Assembly (NCBI GenBank): GCA_964249915.1
Contig: CAXUEL010000052.1
Location: 1 to 16,996 of the forward strand
DNA from: Lichenicola sp964249915
GTDB lineage: Bacteria; Pseudomonadota; Alphaproteobacteria; Acetobacterales; Acetobacteraceae
Length of the DNA: 16,996 bases
Direction: 5' to 3'
Each line of letters opens with the position of its first letter. Within the stretch, counting starts at the first letter, position 1. The position numbers were made by a program, and so were the translations under genes. The notes below the pieces were generated by a model, which saw nothing but the letters and a program-made list of their open reading frames with translations, was not told where the DNA came from and did not search any database. Of this stretch, positions 7,095 through 13,898 are shown piece by piece.

Positions 7095-8275
7095 GGCTGC
7101 TCTATCTCGTGCACGACCTCGATGATGCGGCGGTGCGCCGGCGGCGGTGCTTCCTGCGCGACGGTGGGGCGCAGATTTCCGTGGTCGGCTTCCGCAGGCA
7201 GAAGGACGGGACGTCCCGGCCGCCGTCGGAAGGCCGCGAGATCGGGCGAACCTGGAACGGTCGGCTGTTGCGCCGGATCGCCACCGCGCTCCGTGCCGTG
7301 ATGACGGCCGATGCCTGGCATGGGGAGGTCGAGGACGCCGACGTCATCCTCGCCCGGTCGCTCGAGATGCTTCTGGTCGCCGTTCTCGTCCGCAGGCGTC
7401 GCGGGATCCGGGTGCCGGTGGTCTACGAGTGCCTCGACATCCACCGGATGATGACCCGCGACGACGCCGTCGGCAGCGTGCTGCGCTGGCTGGAGCGCCG
7501 GCTTCTGGCCTCCTGCTCGCTGCTGGTGGTCAGCTCGCCGCGGTTCATCGACGGCTATTTCCTGCCCTATCGCCAGCGGTTCCGGCGCTGGACGCTGCTG
7601 GAGAACAAGCTGCTCGGCAGCGAGCTCGCGTCCTGCCCGACAGCGGCCGGCGATCTCGCGGCGGTCTCGGCCGGACCGCCGTGGCGGATCGGCTGGTTCG
7701 GCATCATCCGGTGCAGGCGGAGCCTCCACCTGCTGGCGGCCCTGGTGCGCGGCTCCGCCGGCGCCGTCGAGGTGGAGATACGCGGCCAGCCCGCGCGCGA
7801 CGTGATGACCGACTTCGACGCGGTGGTCGCCTCGACGCCCGGCCTGAGCTTCGGCGGTGCCTACGACCGGGCGACCGACCTTCCGGCGCTCTACGGCCGA
7901 GTCCACTTCAACTGGGCGATCGACTTTTACGAGGACGGGCTGAACTCGGCCTGGCTGCTGCCGAACCGTCTCTACGAGGGCAGCATGTTCGGCTCCGTGC
8001 CGCTGGCGCTCCGCGCGGTCGAGACCGGACGCTGGCTGGCCCGCCACGACTGCGGGATCCTGCTCGACGCCCCCCTGGACCAAAGCCTTGCAGACCTGTT
8101 CGCCGGCATGACGGAGGCCGTCTACGACGACGCCAGGCACCGCATCGCGGGGCTCGACCCCGACCTGCTCAGGGAGACGCCGGCGAGCGCCGCGGCCTTC
8201 GTGGGCACGCTCGGCCAGCTGCGCATCCGGGCACCGGCCGTCGCCGCGACGGCGCGCTTCGTGGGGACGACATGA
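7091..8275 (+). CDS. Glycosyltransferase, ExoL-like
   Basis: This 394-residue cytoplasmic protein begins MRLLYLVHDLDDAAVRRR and continues FLRDGGAQISVVGFRRQ, an N-terminus I associate with the succinoglycan glycosyltransferase ExoL and relatives. A GT-B-like C-terminal domain is suggested by WRIGWFGIIRCRRSLHLL, which resembles the start of the second Rossmann domain, and by the acidic NRLYEGSMFGSVPLAL stretch at the usual nucleotide-sugar-binding position. It should add one sugar to a lipid-linked exopolysaccharide unit. The start ATG overlaps the flippase stop and its own stop overlaps the ExoA start (both ATGA). The glycosyltransferase call is fairly secure from fold-like blocks and context; ExoL orthology is from memory and less sure. 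Confidence 0.75.
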   Translation: MRLLYLVHDLDDAAVRRRRCFLRDGGAQISVVGFRRQKDGTSRPPSEGREIGRTWNGRLLRRIATALRAVMTADAWHGEVEDADVILARSLEMLLVAVLVRRRRGIRVPVVYECLDIHRMMTRDDAVGSVLRWLERRLLASCSLLVVSSPRFIDGYFLPYRQRFRRWTLLENKLLGSELASCPTAAGDLAAVSAGPPWRIGWFGIIRCRRSLHLLAALVRGSAGAVEVEIRGQPARDVMTDFDAVVASTPGLSFGGAYDRATDLPALYGRVHFNWAIDFYEDGLNSAWLLPNRLYEGSMFGSVPLALRAVETGRWLARHDCGILLDAPLDQSLADLFAGMTEAVYDDARHRIAGLDPDLLRETPASAAAFVGTLGQLRIRAPAVAATARFVGTT

Positions 8276-9303
8276 CGGAACCGCTGCCCCGTTTCTCGAT
8301 CGTGATGCCGGTGCTGAACGAGGAACGCTACGTCGCGTGCGCCTTGTCGTCGCTGCTGGACGAGGTCGAGAAGCTCGACGGCGAGATCCTGGTCCTGGAC
8401 GGCGGCAGCCGCGACGCGACGCGGGCCATCGTCGCCGACCTGGCCGCCGCCCATCCCGTGATCCGCCTGGTCGATAATCCCGGACGGACGCAGTCCGCCG
8501 CCTGCAACCTGGCCGCCGAGCTGGCCTGCCCGAGCAGCGGCATCATGCTCCGCGCCGACGCCCATGCTGCCTATCCATCGGGTTTCGTCGGCACCGCCCT
8601 GCGGGCGCTGCTCGACACCCGGGCCACCTCGGTCGTGGTGCCGATGCGCACGGTCGGCAAGGCGCCGCTGCAGCGCGCGATCGCGGCGACCCAGAACAGC
8701 CGCCTCGGCAACGGCGGATCGAGCCACCGGCGTGCCGGTGCCTCGCGCTTCGTCGATCACGGCCACCACGCCGCGTTCGACCTCGCCTTCTTCCGCTCGC
8801 TCGGCGGCTACGACCGCGACTTCACCCACAACGAGGATGCCGAGCTCGACGTGCGTGCGGCACGCGCCGGCGGCCGGATCTGGCTGTGCACCGAGGCTGC
8901 CATCGACTACTTCCCGCGCGACAGCCTGCGGCAGCTTGCCCGGCAGTATCTCCGCCATGGCCGCGGCCGCGCGCGCACGATCGCCAAGCACCGGCTGCGC
9001 CTGAAGCTGCGCCAGGGACTGCCGCTGGTGCTCCTGGCGGCCACCGCGGTAGCGGTGCTGGCGCCGCTGTCCCCCTGGCTGGCCGTACCGGCCGGAGGCT
9101 ACCTGCTCGCCTGCCTGTTCTGGGGCGCCGTGGAGGCCGCCCGACGCGCCGACGCGGCGCTGCTGCTGATGGGTCCGGCCGCCGTCGTCATGCACCTGTC
9201 ATGGGCGACCGGCTTCCTGGACAGCCGGTTGCGCGGGGTTGCCTCGAAACGCGTCCCCGATCCCACGACGCCGCAGGGCGTCGAGCACGCCGGAGCACGA
9301 TAG
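8272..9303 (+). CDS. exoA: ExoA-like GT2 glycosyltransferase (succinoglycan type)
   Basis: This 343-residue family 2 glycosyltransferase has an N-terminal GT-A domain (FSIVMPVLNEERYV, ILVLDGGSRDATRAIV) and a C-terminal part with two or three hydrophobic helices (about 245-330), so it is anchored to the inner membrane. The metal/nucleotide site appears as D96 in RADAH and the acidic E188-D189 in HNEDAELDVR. The blocks AATQNSRLGNGGSSHR and VDHGHHAAFD closely match those I recall from Sinorhizobium ExoA, which adds a beta-1,3-glucose to the second sugar of the succinoglycan unit. Substrate identity here is inferred from that likeness. It is translationally coupled to the upstream gene, and its TAG stop directly abuts the ATG of the export gene. 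Confidence 0.88.
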   Translation: MTEPLPRFSIVMPVLNEERYVACALSSLLDEVEKLDGEILVLDGGSRDATRAIVADLAAAHPVIRLVDNPGRTQSAACNLAAELACPSSGIMLRADAHAAYPSGFVGTALRALLDTRATSVVVPMRTVGKAPLQRAIAATQNSRLGNGGSSHRRAGASRFVDHGHHAAFDLAFFRSLGGYDRDFTHNEDAELDVRAARAGGRIWLCTEAAIDYFPRDSLRQLARQYLRHGRGRARTIAKHRLRLKLRQGLPLVLLAATAVAVLAPLSPWLAVPAGGYLLACLFWGAVEAARRADAALLLMGPAAVVMHLSWATGFLDSRLRGVASKRVPDPTTPQGVEHAGAR

Positions 9304-10497
9304 ATGGTCCTGGTCACCGAAGTGCCGCGGCATCGGCGGATGCGCGTCCCGGACACCGCCGGGCGCCTGCTCGGCTCCCTGCTGGCGGCTAGCCTGGCCG
9401 GATGCGGGCCGTTCCTGTCGGAAAGCGGACCCGGCCGCGAGGCGGTCATGACCCAGGCCTCCACGACGGCCTCGAACCCGTCGCCGCCGCTGCCCTATGT
9501 CCTCGTTCCGGTGAACGCGGGAACCCTGCCGGACCTGTCGGTGCCTCTCCTCCAGCCGAGCTTCCGCGCCGCTTCGGGCGATCACGGCCGCCCCGGCACG
9601 ATCGGCGTGGGCGACGATCTCGGCGTCACCATCTTCGAGTCGGGGCCCGGCGGTCTCTTCATCACCGATCATCCGGAGAACCCTTCTGGAAACTCTGTGA
9701 CGCTGCCGTCGCAGCAGGTCGACGGCAGCGGCTCGATCGTCATCCCGTTCGGGGGCGTGGTTCCGGTCACCGGCCACACGCCGGCGGAGGTCGAGCGCGA
9801 GATCGTGCGCCGTCTCAGCGGTCGCGCGCTGGATCCGCAGGTCGTGGTCACCATCCTCAACCGGCGGGCGGGTACCATCAACGTGGTCGGCGATGTGGGC
9901 GGCGCCGCTCGGTTCTCGCTCGATCCGGGCGGCGAGACCCTGCTGGGTGCGATCGCGCGGGCCGGCGGACCGCGTTTCCCCGACTACGAGACCACCGTCA
10001 CCCTGCAGCGCGACGGTGCCACGCAGAAAGCGAGGCTGTCGGAGGTCGTCGAGCGGCCGGACCAGAACCTGACCCTGGTGCCGGGCGACACGATCTACGT
10101 GTCGCACGACGCGGACTTCTTCCTCGCCCTTGGCGCGACCGGCCAGGCGACCTCGCTCGGGCCGCTCGACCGCCGCATCGCCTTCGGCGGCACGACGATC
10201 TCGCTGGCCGACGCGCTGGCCAAGGCCGGCGGCCTGGAAGACGACCGGGCGAACGCCCGCGCCTGCTTCGTGTACCGTCTCAATCACAAGCACGACGGCC
10301 AAACGTCGACAACGGTTCCAAGTATTTATCTTTTGGATCTTCGTGATCCTGTAGGCTATTTCTACGCCAGCAAGTTTGTTATGTATCCGGAAGATGTCAT
10401 TTTCGTATCGAATGCGCCGATGACCGATCTGGCCAAGTTCCTGTCCCTTGTCCTTCCTGCCGCAAGCTCGAGCTCGGGCTTCAGTGCCGGCCTGTGA
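9304..10497 (+). CDS. OPX polysaccharide export lipoprotein (Wza/GumB-like)
   Basis: This 397-residue outer-membrane polysaccharide export protein should form the periplasmic/outer-membrane channel for the exopolysaccharide. A lipobox LAGC is visible (Cys34 from ATG 9304, Cys22 from an alternative ATG at 9340 that gives a more normal signal peptide). A Poly_export domain follows (about 85-195: IGVGDDLGVTIFE, DGSGSIVIPFGGVVPVTGHT, EVEREIVRRL), then SLBB-type repeats (INVVGDV...LGAIARAGG; ISLADALAKAGGL). The YPEDVIFVSN motif near the C-terminus is also typical. Its ATG abuts the exoA stop. From about 10290 to 10420 the codons become markedly AT-rich compared with the rest of the gene. No Wzc-type co-polymerase or polymerase is adjacent. 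Confidence 0.9.
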   Translation: MVLVTEVPRHRRMRVPDTAGRLLGSLLAASLAGCGPFLSESGPGREAVMTQASTTASNPSPPLPYVLVPVNAGTLPDLSVPLLQPSFRAASGDHGRPGTIGVGDDLGVTIFESGPGGLFITDHPENPSGNSVTLPSQQVDGSGSIVIPFGGVVPVTGHTPAEVEREIVRRLSGRALDPQVVVTILNRRAGTINVVGDVGGAARFSLDPGGETLLGAIARAGGPRFPDYETTVTLQRDGATQKARLSEVVERPDQNLTLVPGDTIYVSHDADFFLALGATGQATSLGPLDRRIAFGGTTISLADALAKAGGLEDDRANARACFVYRLNHKHDGQTSTTVPSIYLLDLRDPVGYFYASKFVMYPEDVIFVSNAPMTDLAKFLSLVLPAASSSSGFSAGL

Positions 10498-10580
10498 ATG
10501 AGTTTCCGAAACGACCTCCCTCCGACTCCGCCGGCTCCGACCTTCCGGGCCTAGCCATCGATATCGAACCAGTCTCGAAC

Positions 10581-10584
10581 AGGA
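10581..10584 (+). promoter_or_regulatory. Ribosome site deciding the carrier protein start
   Basis: AGGA lies 8 nt before ATG 10593. It supports that start over the in-frame GTG at 10494 that overlaps the export gene stop but has no visible Shine-Dalgarno. An out-of-frame ATG at 10588 sits between them. Confidence 0.5.
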
Positions 10585-10592
10585 CCCATGAA

Positions 10593-10844
10593 ATGGAAGA
10601 TCGTATCCGAGAGATCCTCAGCAAGTTCGGTCGCTTCTCCGTCGACATCCGCAACATCGGGGCGCACGACGATCTGTACGATGCGGGCCTGAGCTCGCTT
10701 GCAACGGTCAACGTGATGCTGGCGATCGAGGAGGAGTTCGGAGTCGAGTTTCCAGACCGCCTGCTGACGCGCCGATCGTTCCAGAGCGTGTCCTCGCTGA
10801 CCGACGTCGTCGAGAGCCTCGGATCAAGCGCAGTGTCGTCGTGA
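10593..10844 (+). CDS. Stand-alone acyl/peptidyl carrier protein
   Basis: This 83-residue carrier protein has the phosphopantetheine attachment motif YDAGLSSLATV, with Ser35 as the modified residue. An acidic recognition helix follows (VMLAIEEEFGVEFPD). Four-helix ACP length fits a start at ATG 10593. Starting at GTG 10494 would add a 33-residue Pro/Ser-rich tail with no ACP homologue that I know, although it would restore an overlap with the export gene. Because the aminoacyl carrier protein ligase gene lies two genes downstream, this is most probably the carrier that receives the activated amino acid rather than a fatty-acid ACP. Its stop overlaps the next start in GTGA. The ACP fold call is firm; the partner assignment is inference from context. 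Confidence 0.88.
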   Translation: MEDRIREILSKFGRFSVDIRNIGAHDDLYDAGLSSLATVNVMLAIEEEFGVEFPDRLLTRRSFQSVSSLTDVVESLGSSAVSS

Positions 10845-12004
10845 TCGACCGCGAGCACCTTACCCAGCGGGCCGAGGCCGCCGCGTCGGTCGCCGCCCAG
10901 CACGCCGACGATGTGGACGCCCGGGCGCGGTATCCCGCCGAGGCGATCGACGCGTTCCGGCAGCAGGGCCTCATGGGCCTCCTCGTGCCGGACAAGTTCG
11001 GCGGCGCCGGCGCGTCCTTGTCGGACACGATCCACGTCTGCCGCATCCTCGGACAGGCCTGCGGTTCCAGCGCGCTGATCTATGCCATGCACCAGATCCA
11101 GGTCGCGTGCCTGGTGTCGGGCGCTTTCGACGACGACTGGCACAGGACCTTTCTGAAGCGGATCGAGCGCGACCAGCTGCTCCTCGCTTCCGTCACCTCT
11201 GAGGTGGGGATCGGTGGCAACATCCGCGCCAGCATCTGCGCCCCGGAGCATCGCGGCGACCGGGTGACGCTGACCAAGCGCTCGTCGGCCATCTCCTACG
11301 GCGAGCATGCGGACGCGCTGCTGGTCACGGCGCGTCGCAACCAGGACGCCGCGTCGTCGGACCAGGTCCTGATCGTCGCCGAGCGAGGCGACGTGACCCT
11401 GACCGAGACCAGCCGCTGGGACACGCTCGGCATGCGCGGCACCGACAGCAAGGCGTTCGACGTCAGCCTGTCGGTGGACCGGGCTCAGGTCGTGCCGATG
11501 CCGTTCTCCGACATCGCGCAGCACACCATGCTGCCGACCTCGCACCTGCTGTGGGGCGGGGTGTGGCTCGGCATCGCCGCGGTCGCCGCCGAAAAGGCGA
11601 GATCCTTCCTGCGGCGACAGGCGCAGAACGAGCCAGGGGTCGTCAGCCCGGGTGCGCTGCGCTTCGAGAAGGCGGCCTCGCTGCTGGCGACGATGCGCTC
11701 GCGGCTCGAGTCAGCCGTTGCCGAGTATGCGACCGACGGCGTTGCCGATCGCGAGGCGTTGCCGCTGGGGTTCCTGACCGAGGTCAACGCCCTGAAGGTG
11801 GCGATGTCGGAGCTGGCGGTCGAGGTGGTGCAGCACGCCATGATGATCTGCGGCTTGTCCGGCTACAAGTGCGGCACCCCCTACAGCATCGGCCGCCACC
11901 TGCGCGACGTGCAGTCGGCGCCGCTCATGGTCAACAACGACCGGATCGTGGCCAACACCGCGATCCTGCTGGTGGCGCAACGCGCGTCCCTGGTGAGGAG
12001 CTGA
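10841..12004 (+). CDS. Acyl-CoA dehydrogenase family flavoprotein, possible carrier-thioester oxidase
   Basis: This 387-residue FAD-binding acyl-CoA dehydrogenase fold protein has N-terminal helices with GLLVPDKFGGAGASLSDTIH, the middle-domain block LLASVTSEVGIGGNIRAS, and the C-terminal helical domain ending GYKCGTPYSIGRHLRDVQSA. In classical short/medium-chain enzymes the catalytic base lies in a YEGT motif after the LRD block. Here that position reads V364-N365-N366-D367, so the usual Glu appears replaced by Asn. Homologues acting on aminoacyl-S-carrier proteins (for example prolyl-S-PCP oxidases) use this fold. With a carrier protein upstream and an amino acid ligase downstream, oxidation of an aminoacyl thioester is a reasonable guess. 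Other possibilities are a non-oxidative or acyl-CoA role. It starts with GTG inside the carrier protein stop. Confidence 0.82.
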   Translation: MIDREHLTQRAEAAASVAAQHADDVDARARYPAEAIDAFRQQGLMGLLVPDKFGGAGASLSDTIHVCRILGQACGSSALIYAMHQIQVACLVSGAFDDDWHRTFLKRIERDQLLLASVTSEVGIGGNIRASICAPEHRGDRVTLTKRSSAISYGEHADALLVTARRNQDAASSDQVLIVAERGDVTLTETSRWDTLGMRGTDSKAFDVSLSVDRAQVVPMPFSDIAQHTMLPTSHLLWGGVWLGIAAVAAEKARSFLRRQAQNEPGVVSPGALRFEKAASLLATMRSRLESAVAEYATDGVADREALPLGFLTEVNALKVAMSELAVEVVQHAMMICGLSGYKCGTPYSIGRHLRDVQSAPLMVNNDRIVANTAILLVAQRASLVRS

Positions 12005-12007
12005 GCC

Positions 12008-12919
12008 ATGGGAACGGAACAGGCGTTCCACCAGGCGCTGGTCGAGGCGCGGATCCTGGTGCCGAGCGGCGTCGAGGGCCTGTATGGCCGGAGCGGCGTG
12101 TTCGAGTCGATCGTCGACGGCATCGACGACCTCGTTTCCCGCTTGGGGCAGGGCCAGGACGCGGAGATCGTCCGCTTTCCGCCGGCCATGCCCAGGAGCG
12201 TCCTGGAGACCAGCGGCTACCTGAACGGCTTTCCCCACCTCGCCGGTACGGTGCACTGCTTCTGCGGCGACGAGCGCGCGCACCAGGCGCTGCTGCAATG
12301 TCTCGAGACCGGGGAGGACTGGACGGCGGGGCAGCGATGCGTCGATCTCGCCCTCACGCCCGCTGCCTGCTACCCGGTCTATCCCATGGTCGCGGCGCGC
12401 GGACCGCTCCGGCCGGGCGGCCACATCGTCGACGTGGCCTCCTACTGCTTCCGGCACGAGCCGTCGATCGATCCGGTGCGCATGCAGATGTTCCGGATGC
12501 GCGAGTTCGTGTGCCTGGGGTCGCCGGCCGAGGTGCGGGCCTTCCGCGACGCGTGGATCGAGCGCGGCCGCGACGTCATCGCCACCCTCGGGCTGCCGGT
12601 CGCCATCGACCTCGCCAACGATCCGTTCTTCGGGCGCGGCGGCACGCTCATGGCCAGGAGCCAGCGCGACCAGGCGCTCAAGTACGAGCTGCTGGTTCCG
12701 GTCAGCAATCCCGACAAGCCGACCGCCTGCCTCAGCTTCAACTACCACATGGAGCACTTCGGCGAGATCTGGAACCTCAGGCTGGAGAACGGGGAACTGG
12801 CGCACACCGCCTGCGTCGGCTTCGGCTTCGAGCGTCTGGCCCTGGCGCTGCTGCGCCACCACGGCTTCGAGCCGCAGCACTGGCCCGAGGCAACCAGGAT
12901 GGCGCTGTGGGATCGTTGA
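12008..12919 (+). CDS. Amino acid:[carrier protein] ligase (SerRS-like)
   Basis: This 303-residue class II aminoacyl-tRNA-synthetase homologue lacks the tRNA-binding arm. The characterised relatives (Bradyrhizobium Bll0957, Agrobacterium Atu2573) activate Gly or Ala with ATP and load the phosphopantetheine thiol of a small carrier protein. Visible here are motif 2, SYCFRHEPS (R149) with FRMREFV, and motif 3, GFGFERLALAL (R276). The zinc ligands C121 (in ACYPVYP), E166 and C269 (in HTACVGFG) have spacings of 45 and 103, identical to C131/E176/C279 as I recall for Bll0957. A GAGGAG ribosome site precedes ATG 12008, and only 3 nt separate it from the dehydrogenase stop. The amino acid cannot be fixed by eye, but glycine or alanine is expected. 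No tRNA charging role is likely. Confidence 0.92.
   Translation: MGTEQAFHQALVEARILVPSGVEGLYGRSGVFESIVDGIDDLVSRLGQGQDAEIVRFPPAMPRSVLETSGYLNGFPHLAGTVHCFCGDERAHQALLQCLETGEDWTAGQRCVDLALTPAACYPVYPMVAARGPLRPGGHIVDVASYCFRHEPSIDPVRMQMFRMREFVCLGSPAEVRAFRDAWIERGRDVIATLGLPVAIDLANDPFFGRGGTLMARSQRDQALKYELLVPVSNPDKPTACLSFNYHMEHFGEIWNLRLENGELAHTACVGFGFERLALALLRHHGFEPQHWPEATRMALWDR
12896..12899 (+). promoter_or_regulatory. Ribosome site deciding the DUF1839 start
   Basis: AGGA inside the ligase 3' end lies 7 nt before GTG 12907. It favours that start over TTG 12916, which overlaps the ligase stop in TTGA. Confidence 0.5.
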
Positions 12920-13878
12920 CCCTGCCGGTCGCGGCCGGGCGCGGGTTCGTGCCGCATCGGCTGCACGACGCGGGCCGGTGCTGGCCGGAAACCAACTGCT
13001 ACATCGACCTGTGGATCGAGGTGCTGGCCGCGCTGGACGAGGTCCCGGAGGCCGCGTTCGGCCATGCCGTCTGCCAGCAGTTCGGCGACGACCAGTTCAC
13101 CTTCTCCAAGATGCCGATCGAGGACCTGCGCCGCCTGTACGGGCTGATCGTGCAGGAGCTGTCGATCTACCGCCCGCTCGATCAGCACGTGGCGCTGCAC
13201 GTCGAGTGCGGCCACATCGTGCTGATGGAGGTGGACGCCTTCTACCTGCCCGACACGCAGGCGACGACCTATCGTCGCGGCCACACCAAGACCACCATCG
13301 CCATCGACGCCATCGACCGGGCCCGGCGGGAAGCGGGCTACGTCCACAACGCCGCGCGCGGCGTTCTCGCCGGCGAGGACTATCTCGGCGCGCTGCGTCT
13401 GCGGCCGGAGTTCGTGTCGCAGCCCGACATCCTGCCGCCCTATGTCGAGATCGTCGAGCGGCAGGCTGCGGCGAGGGATCCCGGAGCACGCCACATGGTG
13501 GCGCTCGACATCCTGCGCGGCCACCTGTCGCGGCGGCCGCAGCTGAACCCGTTCTCCGCCTGGCGCACGGCGTTCGATCGCCATCTCGACGCGCTGCTGT
13601 CGGGCTCCGTGTCGTTCGACGACTACGCGTTCCACTTCCCGCGCCTGGCGGGAGCCAACTTCGAGCTGCTCGGCAGCCATGCGACCTGGCTCGCGGCCGA
13701 ACCGCTCGGCGAAGTCGCGGAGGCCTGCGGGCGCATGGCGCAGGCCTGCAAGGTCCTGCAGTTCCGGCTTGCCCGCGCGGTGGCCCGGCGGCGTCCGGAT
13801 CCCTGCGGCGACTGCTTCGACAGCCTGGAGGCCGACTACGAGCGCGTGATCGGCGGCCTCGACCGTCACCTGTCCTGA
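12907..13878 (+). CDS. DUF1839 family protein
   Basis: This 323-residue protein resembles the DUF1839 family, which I associate with amino acid:carrier protein ligase loci; no function is established to my knowledge. Conserved-looking blocks are RCWPETNCYIDLWIEVL (about 24-40, with C25 and C31), FGDDQFTFSKMPIEDLRRLY, VLMEVDAFYLPDTQATTYRR and RGHTKTTIAIDAID (about 120-136). The His/Cys/Asp-rich invariant-looking motifs suggest an enzyme; the WPETNCYIDLW block with its Cys could serve acyl transfer or peptidase-like chemistry, but this is speculation. There is no signal peptide or membrane segment. GTG 12907 overlaps the ligase gene by 13 nt and has AGGA 7 nt upstream; no ATG is available nearby. 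Context argues that it uses the aminoacyl carrier protein. Confidence 0.82.
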   Translation: MGSLTLPVAAGRGFVPHRLHDAGRCWPETNCYIDLWIEVLAALDEVPEAAFGHAVCQQFGDDQFTFSKMPIEDLRRLYGLIVQELSIYRPLDQHVALHVECGHIVLMEVDAFYLPDTQATTYRRGHTKTTIAIDAIDRARREAGYVHNAARGVLAGEDYLGALRLRPEFVSQPDILPPYVEIVERQAAARDPGARHMVALDILRGHLSRRPQLNPFSAWRTAFDRHLDALLSGSVSFDDYAFHFPRLAGANFELLGSHATWLAAEPLGEVAEACGRMAQACKVLQFRLARAVARRRPDPCGDCFDSLEADYERVIGGLDRHLS

Positions 13879-13898
13879 CCTGACGCCGGCCGACGTCG

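Noticed and set aside
10494..10592. GTG 10494 as the start of the carrier protein
   Set aside because: It would overlap the export gene in GTGA like other junctions here, but it has no visible ribosome site and adds a Pro/Ser-rich tail unlike carrier proteins. Kept only as an alternative.
11551..12906. Upstream extension of the DUF1839 reading frame through the dehydrogenase and ligase genes
   Set aside because: The frame is open only because of high G+C. The dehydrogenase and ligase are well supported in other frames, and AGGA plus GTG 12907 gives a sensible start.
12008..12919. Ligase as a true seryl-tRNA synthetase
   Set aside because: It lacks the N-terminal tRNA-binding coiled-coil arm, is only about 300 residues, and has the zinc triad and neighbourhood of carrier protein ligases.
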